In this document: piece by piece, positions 48,301 through 56,250 of the stretch
How the letters are laid out: the number at the start of each line of letters is the position of its first letter
How positions within the stretch are numbered: position 1 is the first letter of the stretch
Assembly: GCF_014352875.1 (NCBI RefSeq)
Contig: NZ_CP060695.1
Span: 1,271,501-1,335,500, forward strand
From: Polaribacter pectinis
Lineage (GTDB): Bacteria; Bacteroidota; Bacteroidia; Flavobacteriales; Flavobacteriaceae
Direction of reading: 5' to 3'
DNA length: 64,000 nucleotides
Notes under the pieces: model-generated
What the model was told of the DNA's origin: nothing
Database searches by the model: none
The model's input: only the letters and a program-made list of their open reading frames with translations
Made by a program: the position numbers and the translations under genes

Positions 48301-51208
48301 ATCTGTACCAATTTAATGTAGCACTATTTGTTGGTGTACAACTTAAAGCAGTTGATTCTGCAATAACTTGTATATAATTTTCTTCAATTTTTGTATGAGA
48401 ACCATTAGCATTTGTTGCTAACAAAGTAACTTTGTAAAAACCTCCATTTAGTAATTTTGCTTCAGGAGCTTCTTCATCTGCAATATTTTTTACATCTGCC
48501 CCATTTTCAATTGTCCATTGCAAACTTGTTGCATTTGAAGCATGACTAATCAATTTTAAAGTATCTCCTACTGAAAATGTTTTTTTACTTAAACCGTGAA
48601 TTGCAAAATCTGCTACGGGTTTATTTGTGTTTTTATCTAGTACAGATTGTAAACTTGTAGACCAAACTCCTCTTCCGTATTTAGAAACATATAACCTATT
48701 ATCATTATTTGCATAATATGCTATTCGCATATCTGTAAGGTTTTGTAATGGTAATCCTTTATTAAATTCTTTCCACTCTGACCTGGTTTCATCTATATAA
48801 TAAACGGTTAAACTTGTGTACACATAAATACCCTCTGCTGTTGTTTTATCAATTAAAACTCCTTTTAGTTTTGTTTCAGGCACATTTGCTCTAACATTCC
48901 AAGTTTGTCCTTTATCTTTAGATATATATACACCAATACTTGTTGCAGCAACAATAATATTTTCGTTATAAGGATGTGTTGCCAATCTATAAATAGTCGA
49001 TTTTGGTGCGTTTGTAAGTTCTACCCAAGTTGGGGTTGTTGCAGACAAGTTTTCTGTAATAAATAATTTTTTCCCTACTTCATCTCCTAAAAATGCAATT
49101 TCGCCATTTGCTTTAGATTGCTCGAAAGTACCAGGTTTTAAATCTGTTATTCCTGTAGAAGAAATGTTTACAGTTTCCCAATCATTATTTGTTGCAGTCC
49201 AATCTCTACCTCCAGTGTTTGCTCTATTTTCTCCATAAAAACCATCTACCAACCAACCGTCTTTATTTATAGGCGATCTTACTAAACGCACATCTGCTAG
49301 TTTTGTAGTTTGATTTGTGTTTGTAAAACCATATAATCTTTCTGAATTAAAATGATCTGCATCTATATGATCATACACAGAATGAATATCTGTACTTCCA
49401 TCTAATTTTACATTTAATCTACCCGTTATAAATTTACTGTCGTCTGTTGGCTTTATTCTTCCTCTATAAACATCTGCAGATGCCACATGAGAAGTTCTTC
49501 CATTTCTGGTAAACATTTGCCCTAAATCTTGTCCACCAGTCATAAAAACTCCTTTATCTAGCTGGCTAACATCCATTTGAGAACCTTCTGCAACACAAAT
49601 ATCTCCATTTTTAGAAATGACTTTAGAAGCCATATAATCGTTTTTACTTAAACCAGAAGCTGTAACTGTTGCAGCACTTGGAAACATATCTGTGTCTTTA
49701 ATTGCCCACAAACCACCATCATTACAGAAAAAGATAGAATCTTTTGCCTTGTTTGTTGTAAAATATCTATTATCTGCCCAATGACTTCCACCATAACTTG
49801 GCTTATAACTCCAAATTTTACCACCATCTTCAGATCCCCAAATTTTTTCTCTACAAGTAAGCATATAGTCTGGGTTGTTTGGACTTACATAAAAATCACT
49901 CTGATAATATGCAGAAGAATATGGATTTATACCTCCATAATAATCTTCTGTTTCTGCTTTATAACCTGCTGCTACAGAACTATCTTCAATTAGAGGAACT
50001 GCTCCATTAGGATATGTATATGTAGCATGTTTAACTTCTGTAAAACTAAAAAAAGATGTTCCATCTGCTGGATTTGGTGTATAATCTGATTTCCATAAAC
50101 CAACAAATGTAGTTGGTGTATTCGAATTTTTTATTCCATATGCAAAAACTTGGGTTGCACCAGATGTTGGTTTATGAATTGCCAAGAAAAATCTATTAAT
50201 TTTATCGATTGCAGTAGTTACAGTTTGTTCTGTAAAAGTTACACCTTCGTCTTTAGAAAAAAAGAAATCTTTGTAACCTGTAGCATCATTATTATTATCT
50301 GTAGTTGCTACAATTAAATCCCAATTATCTGTAAGCCTAATATCTAAATATCTTCCTGCTACTTTCTGTGTCCAAGAAGTTCCAGAATTTGTTGTTAAAT
50401 AAATACCTTCTGTAGTTGCAGCTAATACTTTAGTTTCGTCATCAGGTGCAGAATAAAGTCCATAAATTGTTCCTGCTATACCTGTGCTTCTATCTTCCCA
50501 AGTAGAACCAGAGTCTGATGAATACCAAACTTTTTTATCTTCACCTGCTCCCATGTAAAAAATGGTTGGGTCTTTTTTAGAAATTGACAAACAAGAAACA
50601 TTATCTGTTGCAAAATGATCTGTCATTGGTGTCCAATTCTTACCATAATTTGTTGTTTTCCATAAACCACCATTTCTAGCTGAAACATACATTTCTGCAG
50701 GATTTGTTGGATGAAATTCCACGTGTTCTAAAGAACCATTTCCAGTTGCAGACCATTTTACATCTGGGTCACCAAAAGGACCAATATTCTTCCATTTCCC
50801 TAAACTTGCATTGTTAGGAACACCAAAACTAATTGAAGTTGCAGAAGACAAACTATTTGTTATAGTTGATTGTTGATCTAGGTTTTTAGTTGCATTTCTA
50901 TATGCTTCTAATCTTTTATATTTTGCTGATTCAGAAAACAAATACCCATCACTATCTAAAGTTGGTTTTATTCTTTTTTCGAATTTCTCGAAATGTTCTA
51001 AAGTTTCTTTATCTACAATATTGTTAGATCTGTATGCTTTAAATGCTAAAATAACATCAGAAAACTTTACTTTATCTTGTGTTAGCATATCTTGCCAAAC
51101 TGGATAATCGTAAGCGTTTTTATTTAAAAAAATTAATTCTTTTTTGGATTGTTGATTGCAAGAGAATGCAAAAATTGATAATACAATTAGGAGTAATACT
51201 TTTTTCAT
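45311..51208 (-). CDS. Giant surface protein: beta-propeller, PKD, two GEVED domains, T9SS sorting domain
   Basis: 1965 residues. The signal ends in a lipobox-like LSIFAFSC (Cys17). A helical segment follows (20-120), then a large region of BNR/sortilin-like propeller repeats (about 130-850: GGLWKTTNYGKNWTPM, VWYSSDSGSTWEDR, GIYLTTNSGTSWTQK, VYISKDKGQTWNVR), a PKD domain (about 866-955), GEVED domains at about 1000-1090 and 1340-1420 (WIDYNNDGDFDD, VYIDYNNDGDFDD), a WNG...NW module (about 1435) and a type A sorting domain (about 1890-1965). The propeller may bind or cut surface glycans, but no catalytic residues can be assigned. The C-terminal 500 residues resemble those of the protein at 38538. 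It ends convergent to the lacI-type gene. Confidence 0.88.
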   Translation of the reverse strand: MKKVLLLIVLSIFAFSCNQQSKKELIFLNKNAYDYPVWQDMLTQDKVKFSDVILAFKAYRSNNIVDKETLEHFEKFEKRIKPTLDSDGYLFSESAKYKRLEAYRNATKNLDQQSTITNSLSSATSISFGVPNNASLGKWKNIGPFGDPDVKWSATGNGSLEHVEFHPTNPAEMYVSARNGGLWKTTNYGKNWTPMTDHFATDNVSCLSISKKDPTIFYMGAGEDKKVWYSSDSGSTWEDRSTGIAGTIYGLYSAPDDETKVLAATTEGIYLTTNSGTSWTQKVAGRYLDIRLTDNWDLIVATTDNNNDATGYKDFFFSKDEGVTFTEQTVTTAIDKINRFFLAIHKPTSGATQVFAYGIKNSNTPTTFVGLWKSDYTPNPADGTSFFSFTEVKHATYTYPNGAVPLIEDSSVAAGYKAETEDYYGGINPYSSAYYQSDFYVSPNNPDYMLTCREKIWGSEDGGKIWSYKPSYGGSHWADNRYFTTNKAKDSIFFCNDGGLWAIKDTDMFPSAATVTASGLSKNDYMASKVISKNGDICVAEGSQMDVSQLDKGVFMTGGQDLGQMFTRNGRTSHVASADVYRGRIKPTDDSKFITGRLNVKLDGSTDIHSVYDHIDADHFNSERLYGFTNTNQTTKLADVRLVRSPINKDGWLVDGFYGENRANTGGRDWTATNNDWETVNISSTGITDLKPGTFEQSKANGEIAFLGDEVGKKLFITENLSATTPTWVELTNAPKSTIYRLATHPYNENIIVAATSIGVYISKDKGQTWNVRANVPETKLKGVLIDKTTAEGIYVYTSLTVYYIDETRSEWKEFNKGLPLQNLTDMRIAYYANNDNRLYVSKYGRGVWSTSLQSVLDKNTNKPVADFAIHGLSKKTFSVGDTLKLISHASNATSLQWTIENGADVKNIADEEAPEAKLLNGGFYKVTLLATNANGSHTKIEENYIQVIAESTALSCTPTNSATLNWYRYLYKIKVDNDEYLNSEQDNYAKLDKVFTVEKGENIPIYIEDSHVDSNGNFNHYIKVWIDYNNDGDFDDANEEIATSGGRVENFTANFTVPSTALVGQKLNMRVVGLESSDAPISCQETGSRHVLDLGIIFKSKIVNSISHTLLTNNSVKLENNFTGANNIVKAGFVYSTLDTELTTENSHSILSSASLTNDDSFETDLIDLDYNRKYYYKAFIIDDSGKSYSERKSFQLAAFSMPSLECVAALNLDNNSWELKGVVYPNNNLFDELKIEYGVSDFSNSVTFDATSYATNKKFNIDTEITIDPANIYQYKVTGVLNGKSYSSNILTIDDNKTFCTPTADYNQWYRRIASVVFNGVTTNSSGSGDYEDFSSTIFKVSEGKTYPITITDSYSPGYDLGYVVYIDYNNDGDFDDSNEIALSGSDGESFTGNIVIPTEDIIFNTNLRMRVVGYTDFVTPCKAGVGQFEDYTINVVRNIWNGTTSTDWDVATNWSTGEVPTTGSNVIIPANVTNKPIASGAITLNKLTLLENASLTVQGAVTNTDIISIESGASFIAKESVSGVVKYTRFLPAKNKWYLAAPPVSNVDLEELIENTVFAKGTGTNIGIATYNTNSDSWSYSSTNSTGSLTSAEGYSMRLAGPGSVSFTGNMQTLNSLTIPIDNPGQGYNLIGNPYASYIPVNNSADSNYNLLKMNDADNDFLAETTLWFWDQSLNSGQGAYNALNHASSKRYVAPGQAFFVKANGNHNFIFSEDMQSHQETDVFNRSSEDRLEIELTVSDGTNSSKTEIYYINGTTTGWDNGYDSSIFNSSNSNLTVYTELVSDNNGEKLQIQSLPNSNYKEMVIPVSLKGKAGTSVTFKIDAINIPTDLNVILEDKELETFTILESTTNEYTVSLANDNLIDNRFYIHVNTPSILSSESFITENIKIFTINKNEKLRVTGIFNGLNTLKIFNVEGKQVYSSTFTGSGKNDIQLPILSSGVYVVNIINNVEGKKVSKKLLLQ

Positions 51209-51408
51209 TTATTTTAATATTTTTCAACTCACAAAATTAAATTAATAATTAACAAATTCAATCCTTTATTAGATGAAAAGGGTTTATTTATCGTCAGAAA
51301 ACGGTTTCGTAGAAGTTAAAATGATTTTTAAGTCTTTTATTTTTATATTTCTTTGTAAATAGATTTAATTACATTTGCTTACTATTCATATCAATTTAGC
51401 CAAAAATT

Positions 51409-52071
51409 ATGAAACAATTAATTATACTTTTACTACTTATTATTGCTTTTTTTATTGGGTTTGGAAAATACCAACAATACAAAAGATACAATACACCAAA
51501 ATTAGAATATAAAACAGATAAGAAAATAGACACAGAATGTCATAATCAAAATTTAGTTTTTAATTACTTTAATGCTATAGAAGATTTAAATAGTTGGGTT
51601 AAACTTCAATGGACTGCAAATGATATTGATGTTGTGACTCCAGAAGATGATGATATAGAAACTAAATATGCAGTAAAAAAATATGCCGATAAATTAGCCA
51701 AAGTTAAATACTACGAAGCTAGATTAGAAAAATTGGCCCTTTTAAAAGAACAAGGACTTTCTAATAAAGAAATAAAGTTTTTAGAAGAAACAGGAACGGA
51801 TTTAAAAACTCATTTACAAGAACAAGAATTAGCTTCTTATAAAAACAGAATGAAAACATTATTTAGTGACTCAAAAAAAATTGTTTATAACCAAAAAACT
51901 GCTCTAATTTTTGAAGTGCAAAAACTATTGGTTAAAAATGGTTTTAATATTGCTGTAGATGGAATTTACAGAGCAGAAACTTCTAATGCAATTAAATCTT
52001 TCGAAGAAAAAAACAACCTTTTTGCTGATGGTAAATTAGATGTTTTAACTTTAGATGCTTTGTTGAAATAA
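51409..52071 (+). CDS. Membrane-anchored protein with peptidoglycan-binding domain
   Basis: 220 residues. A single N-terminal membrane segment or uncleaved signal (MKQLIILLLLIIAFFIGFGKY) is followed by a charged helical middle (about 45-150) and a PG_binding_1-like domain at about 160-220 (IFEVQKLLVKNGFNIAVDG, SFEEKNNLFADGKLDVLTLDALL). Probably held in the inner membrane and touching the cell wall. It ends 4 bp before the metallophosphatase gene. Confidence 0.8.
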   Translation: MKQLIILLLLIIAFFIGFGKYQQYKRYNTPKLEYKTDKKIDTECHNQNLVFNYFNAIEDLNSWVKLQWTANDIDVVTPEDDDIETKYAVKKYADKLAKVKYYEARLEKLALLKEQGLSNKEIKFLEETGTDLKTHLQEQELASYKNRMKTLFSDSKKIVYNQKTALIFEVQKLLVKNGFNIAVDGIYRAETSNAIKSFEEKNNLFADGKLDVLTLDALLK

Positions 52072-52075
52072 CAAG

Positions 52076-52696
52076 ATGAAAATTGTTCTAATTTCTGATA
52101 CACATGGCAACCATAATTTTATAATTCCAGAAGGTGATATTTTAATTCATGCTGGCGATGTTTCTTTAAGAGGTACAAAAAAAGAAATAGACAGTTTTAT
52201 AGACTGGTTTCAAAAACAACCACATAAACATAAAATTTTTATTGCTGGTAATCATGATTTTTATTTTGAAGAAGCTTTAAAAAACAACATAAAAATAAAC
52301 GATACAAATCTTAATTATTTAAATGATTCTGGTTGTGAAATCGAAGGTATAAAATTCTGGGGTTCTCCTATTCAACCTACATTCTTTAACTGGGCTTTTA
52401 ACCGAGAACGAGGTGAAGAAATAAAAAAATATTGGGATTTGATTCCTAATGATACAGATGTTTTAATAACTCATGGGCCTCCACATAAAATTCTAGATCT
52501 TACAAAAAATGGAGAATATGTAGGTTGTGAAGAACTAAAAAAGAAAGTTTTAGAAATTAAACCAAAACTACACGTATTTGGTCATATTCATGAGGCTTAT
52601 GGTAAAACCGTTAGAAATAAAACTACTTTTGTAAATGCTTCTTTGTTGGATGATAAATATAGGAATGTAAATGCTCCTATTGTAATTGATATATAG
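52076..52696 (+). CDS. Calcineurin-like metallophosphoesterase (MPPED-type)
   Basis: 206 residues, cytosolic. Metal motifs in order: ISDTHGNH (Asp, His; residues 6-13), HAGDVSLRG (about 29), AGNHDFYFE (about 61), LITHGPPHKILD (about 134) and VFGHIHEAYG (about 167). These are the D-x-H, G-D, GNHD and GHxH ligands of the family. The short form with HGPP resembles metallophosphoesterase-domain proteins such as MPPED, which act on cyclic nucleotides; true substrate unknown. Confidence 0.9.
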   Translation: MKIVLISDTHGNHNFIIPEGDILIHAGDVSLRGTKKEIDSFIDWFQKQPHKHKIFIAGNHDFYFEEALKNNIKINDTNLNYLNDSGCEIEGIKFWGSPIQPTFFNWAFNRERGEEIKKYWDLIPNDTDVLITHGPPHKILDLTKNGEYVGCEELKKKVLEIKPKLHVFGHIHEAYGKTVRNKTTFVNASLLDDKYRNVNAPIVIDI

Positions 52697-52745
52697 ATTA
52701 TCATTTACTAACAAAAAAAAGATGTTGACTAACGCCAACACCTTA

Positions 52746-53303
52746 TTAAAATAAAAAACTAAACCTTTTTTTAGTTTTTTCTTCTGAAACCACTTTTTCT
52801 TTCTCTTTTATTGAATCATCTTTAATAAAACGTTTCGCTTTAATACGCTCTTTTTCACTATTAATAAATTCTATAAAATCGTTATTAAAAGCATTTATGT
52901 GAGCTTGTTTTAAAACATCTAATGCTTTTGCATATTCTTTTGTATGTTCTAATACATTAGCTCTTTTTAAATACAGCATTGCCTTATCTGATCCTTTAAC
53001 TGTTAAAGCATATTTAATAAATTCTTCTGCTTCTTCGAAGTTTTCGTTCCAAATTAGAGCGTTTATATAATGAGGTTGAACCTCTAAATTATTTATATTT
53101 TCTGCTAAAACTAATTTGTAGTAAAAGATTCCTTCACTGTAGTTTGTTAAAACTTCTGCATAAACACGCCCCATTAAACTTAAAGCCATTTCATCTTTAT
53201 CATTATAAGATAAAGCATAATTTAAAGCTTCCATACATTTTTCTAATTCAAATGGATATGCATCTAATGCTGTATACACATAGTTATTTGTTAATGTTCC
53301 CAT
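52746..53303 (-). CDS. TPR-like protein, third gene of the rtcB-prfH operon
   Basis: 185 residues, soluble, with about three tetratricopeptide-like helix pairs (MEALNYALSYNDKDEMALSLMG; EGIFYYKLVLAENINNLEVQP; DKAMLYLKRANVLEHTKEYAKALDVL) and a basic C-terminal tail (KTKKRFSFLF). Its ATG lies one base after the prfH stop, so it is translated with prfH. TPR proteins bind other proteins; a role in RNA repair is suggested only by position. I have not seen this gene described as part of the RtcB-PrfH pair. Confidence 0.75.
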   Translation of the reverse strand: MGTLTNNYVYTALDAYPFELEKCMEALNYALSYNDKDEMALSLMGRVYAEVLTNYSEGIFYYKLVLAENINNLEVQPHYINALIWNENFEEAEEFIKYALTVKGSDKAMLYLKRANVLEHTKEYAKALDVLKQAHINAFNNDFIEFINSEKERIKAKRFIKDDSIKEKEKVVSEEKTKKRFSFLF

Positions 53304-53304
53304 T

Positions 53305-53997
53305 TTATTCTATTTGTTTTCTTAAATCCTTTTTCAACTGATTTCTCTTGTTTTTAAAAGATTTTTCTTTGTTTATTTGTTTAAAATCACTTCCTTTAAA
53401 AACTCTAATTGGGTTTCCTCTTTCAATTTCTTGATGATTTTCCCACTGATTTTTAAACTGTTCTTTTTGTTGTTCTGAATTAAATTCGGCTACTTTTTGT
53501 TGCAATCTCTGTATCGCTATTTTTTTATTTTGATGTTGAGACCTGCTATCCATAACCAAAACCTGAATTCCGGTTGAAATATGTTTTGCTCTTATTGCAG
53601 AACTTACTTTATTTACATGCTGACCTCCTGCTCCAGAGCTTCTTATTGCTTGAAATTGAATTTCATTCTCGTTAATTTCTAATAATTTAGAACTTTCAAC
53701 TTCGAAACAACCAATAAACCAGTTTTTACGTTTGTGAAATTTTCTAAATGTTGATGTGCCAATCCATTGAATGGTACCCAACCAATTTGCTGTAAAATCA
53801 GCAAGATTTTTTCCTTCAATTTGTATACTTACAGATTGCACAGTGCCATTTTCTATTCCGTTTTCTTTGTGGAGAATTGTATAATCAATCTTATTGTTTG
53901 TCAATTCTTTTAGGAATATTTTTAACACTTTTGCAACCACAAAAGCACATTCTAAAGGGCCTTTTCCTGCTGATATTTGTATTATTTTAGTTTTCAT
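53305..53997 (-). CDS. prfH: Release-factor-like protein PrfH
   Basis: 230 residues from the ATG at 53997, which starts MKTKIIQISAGKGPLECAF as in PrfH proteins; an upstream extension overlaps rtcB-proximal spacer and is not conserved-looking. The catalytic loop is RSSGAGGQHVNKVSSAIRAKH (about residues 131-151) with the GGQ triad that hydrolyses peptidyl-tRNA. The stop-codon recognition domain of RF1/RF2 is replaced by a shorter N-terminal domain. Known relatives act on ribosomes whose 16S decoding centre was cut by colicin E3-type nucleases and work with RtcB2. Operon: rtcB, 96 bp, prfH, 1 bp, TPR gene. Confidence 0.9.
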   Translation of the reverse strand: MKTKIIQISAGKGPLECAFVVAKVLKIFLKELTNNKIDYTILHKENGIENGTVQSVSIQIEGKNLADFTANWLGTIQWIGTSTFRKFHKRKNWFIGCFEVESSKLLEINENEIQFQAIRSSGAGGQHVNKVSSAIRAKHISTGIQVLVMDSRSQHQNKKIAIQRLQQKVAEFNSEQQKEQFKNQWENHQEIERGNPIRVFKGSDFKQINKEKSFKNKRNQLKKDLRKQIE

Positions 53998-54093
53998 TTT
54001 ATTATTTTTTAAGTAGTGATAAATAAAAGACAAGAAAAGAAAGGATATTTCCATAACCATTTGTCTTTCTTCTTTATTCTTGCTTCTCTAGTC

Positions 54094-55485
54094 TTATTTA
54101 TCCATTCTTACTATTTTCGGCGTAAATGTTCCCTGAACTTCCACCAATTCTTGCTGATTTGCCATCACTTTTTTAATGTCTTTGTACGCCATTGGAGCTT
54201 CGTCAATTCCACCACCAATTAGTGTTATATTGTTCATATTCAATTGATGTTTTATATCGCTTTTTGTGAACTTTTCTTTACACTTTTTACGAGAAAATTT
54301 TCTACCAGCTCCATGTGAAGCCGACTGTAAACTTTCTTTGTTTCCCAAACCACGAACGATAAAACCTGACGCTGTCATAGAACCTGGAATGATGCCCAAT
54401 TCGCCATTTTTAGCTGGTGTTGCGCCTTTTCTGTGCACAATACATTCTCTGTCATTTACCATTTCTTTCCACGCAAAATTGTGATGATTCTCAATTTTCG
54501 CAATCGGTTTTGCACCCAATTCTTTGGCAATTCTATCGTGAATATTATCGTGACAGGCTTTGGCATAATCGCCTGCTAAATTCATTGCCAACCAATATTC
54601 TTGTCCATCGTGCGTGTTTAAATCTAACCACGCCAAATGCTGCACATTTTTTGGTAATGGACACTGTTTAGTTGCCAAATACGTGTAATGTTTCGCAATA
54701 TTTGCGCCCAAACCACGTGAACCACTGTGTGATAAAACGCCAATATATTCTCCAATTTTTAAACCGAATTCGTTGTTTTCTTCGGTGATTGAAACTGTAC
54801 CAAATTCCACAAAATGATTTCCACCTCCAGAAGTTCCTAACTGTTTAAATGCTTTGTCTTTTAAACGTTTTACTAACGGAATTTCGATAAACTCATCTCT
54901 GTAAAATATTTCGTGGTCTTGCTTTTTATCGTGCGTTTCTCGCATTCCGAATTTTGTATGATTCTTTAAAATGTTTTCGAATTGATGTACTTTTCCTTTC
55001 AAAAAAGAAATAGAAATCGGATAAATTGTCAAACACATTCTACAACCAATATCCACGCCAACTCCATAAGGAATTACTGCATTATCTGTCGCTAAAACGC
55101 CTCCAATTGGTAAACCATAACCATAATGTGCATCTGGCATTAATGCGCCTTGCACTGCAATTGGTAGTTTTAAAGCATCGTATAATTGAAACTTTGCTTG
55201 TTCGTCAATTTCATTTTCTCCATAAATAGAAAACGGAACTCGCGTGTTTCTTAATTGATGCATTTTTACTTCCACAGGTTTTACCAAACCTTCTGCAACT
55301 TTGCCCCAAATTGCATTTCCTTGAAACTTTTCTGGTGTTTTTAAAACCTCTTTTGCTTCTTCTAAAATGCGCTCTTTCTTTTCTCTTTTTCTGTATCTGC
55401 TAATTTGCCCTAAAGCGATATTGATACTATTATTCTTTGGAAAGCCCAATTTTATGAGGTCTTTTCCTTTTAATTTATTTCCCAT
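54094..55485 (-). CDS. rtcB: RtcB-family RNA ligase (RtcB2 type, partner of PrfH)
   Basis: 463 residues. It joins RNA 2',3'-cyclic-phosphate/3'-phosphate ends to 5'-OH ends using GTP and Mn2+. Metal and guanylate motifs: PDAHYGYGLPIGGVL, GVDIGCRMC (Asp, Cys), GTSGGGNHFVEFG (His), LSHSGSRGLGA (His), and the guanylated His in SASHGAGRKFSRKK. The protein is about 50 residues longer than E. coli RtcB because of an N-terminal extension (KGKDLIKLGFPKNNSINIAL), which I associate with RtcB2 forms next to prfH. First gene of a three-gene operon. Confidence 0.92.
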   Translation of the reverse strand: MGNKLKGKDLIKLGFPKNNSINIALGQISRYRKREKKERILEEAKEVLKTPEKFQGNAIWGKVAEGLVKPVEVKMHQLRNTRVPFSIYGENEIDEQAKFQLYDALKLPIAVQGALMPDAHYGYGLPIGGVLATDNAVIPYGVGVDIGCRMCLTIYPISISFLKGKVHQFENILKNHTKFGMRETHDKKQDHEIFYRDEFIEIPLVKRLKDKAFKQLGTSGGGNHFVEFGTVSITEENNEFGLKIGEYIGVLSHSGSRGLGANIAKHYTYLATKQCPLPKNVQHLAWLDLNTHDGQEYWLAMNLAGDYAKACHDNIHDRIAKELGAKPIAKIENHHNFAWKEMVNDRECIVHRKGATPAKNGELGIIPGSMTASGFIVRGLGNKESLQSASHGAGRKFSRKKCKEKFTKSDIKHQLNMNNITLIGGGIDEAPMAYKDIKKVMANQQELVEVQGTFTPKIVRMDK

Positions 55486-55585
55486 GATTTAATTTTGAGA
55501 TGTTTTGTTTTAGGCAACTCAACTTTTGGGTTGATTCCTTCTCTTAAAATCTGTTTCGGAAAAGTTTTTTAGGAAAAAATGACCA

Positions 55586-55622
55586 TAAAAAAAGTCCGAA
55601 ATTTTACAACTTCGGACTTTTC
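55586..55622. terminator. Terminator hairpin upstream of rtcB
   Basis: AAAAAGTCCGAA, 9-nt loop, TTCGGACTTTT. It follows the small minus-strand frames and would separate them from rtcB. Confidence 0.75.
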
Positions 55623-55996
55623 ATATATAGTATCTTATATTTCTATTTGTGAAAATCGCGAAGTAAACAATAAAAAGAACCTAGCTCTCTTTGTATGTTT
55701 TTGTTAATTAGATAATTGAACATTATACTTCGTTGTTTATGCTGAATTGTTTCAGCGATTATTGTTGCTTTATTGCGATGCAAACCTATGACGACTTTTT
55801 TAACTACACAAATAAATTTTTAACTTATTTTATTTATAATCAATAGTTTAAGTGTGTTTTAGGCAGTAGAATTCTTGTCCGCTTTTATGCAGATACAGCC
55901 TTTTTTGTTAACTGTTTGAAATTGTGATATGTAATTAAAACTTACACTTTTGCTTGGCATTTATTAAATTTTAAAAAAATCAAAATCTTTTTTAAT

Positions 55997-56033
55997 AAAA
56001 AACGTCCAAAAAATGAATTTTGGACGTTTTTGC
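55997..56033. terminator. Terminator hairpin in the gene-poor interval
   Basis: AAAAACGTCCAAAA, short loop, TTTTGGACGTTTTT; near-perfect 13-bp stem, with T run on either strand. Confidence 0.75.
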
Positions 56034-56183
56034 TATATTTATTTAAAATTTAACCTAATATATTGACTTCAATAGTCGCAAATCGCGTCCGATTTATGTA
56101 GTTTGAATATATTCATAGATTAAAATTTTATACTTTTTTTGTTGTTTTGAGTTACAAATATGCGAAAAATCTTTTAATCTTAA

Positions 56184-56215
56184 AAAAACGCCCAAGAAAT
56201 AAATCTTGAGCATTG
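56184..56215 (-). terminator. Terminator of the binding-module T9SS gene
   Basis: Minus strand: GCTCAAGA, loop, TCTTGGGC, then GTTTTTTT. It lies about 35 nt after the stop at 56251. Confidence 0.8.
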
Positions 56216-56250
56216 ATAATATATAAGATTAATATCCCCCAATATTAATT

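Larger units (their letters stand above)
55486..56250. other. Gene-poor interval of 765 bp with two terminators and small minus-strand frames
   Basis: No recognised gene. Hairpins at 55586-55621, 55997-56033 and 56184-56214 split it. On the minus strand, a frame open for 58 codons (stop TAG 55645-55643; possible TTG start at 55783, 46 residues, ending GSFYCLLRDFHK) stops 22 bp before the first hairpin, and an ATG frame of 33 residues (55960-55859, ending GCICIKADKNSTA) lies upstream of it. A small perfect hairpin GCTGAATTGTTTCAGC is at 55741-55756. Small-protein gene, small RNA gene or gene relic are all possible. Confidence 0.4.
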
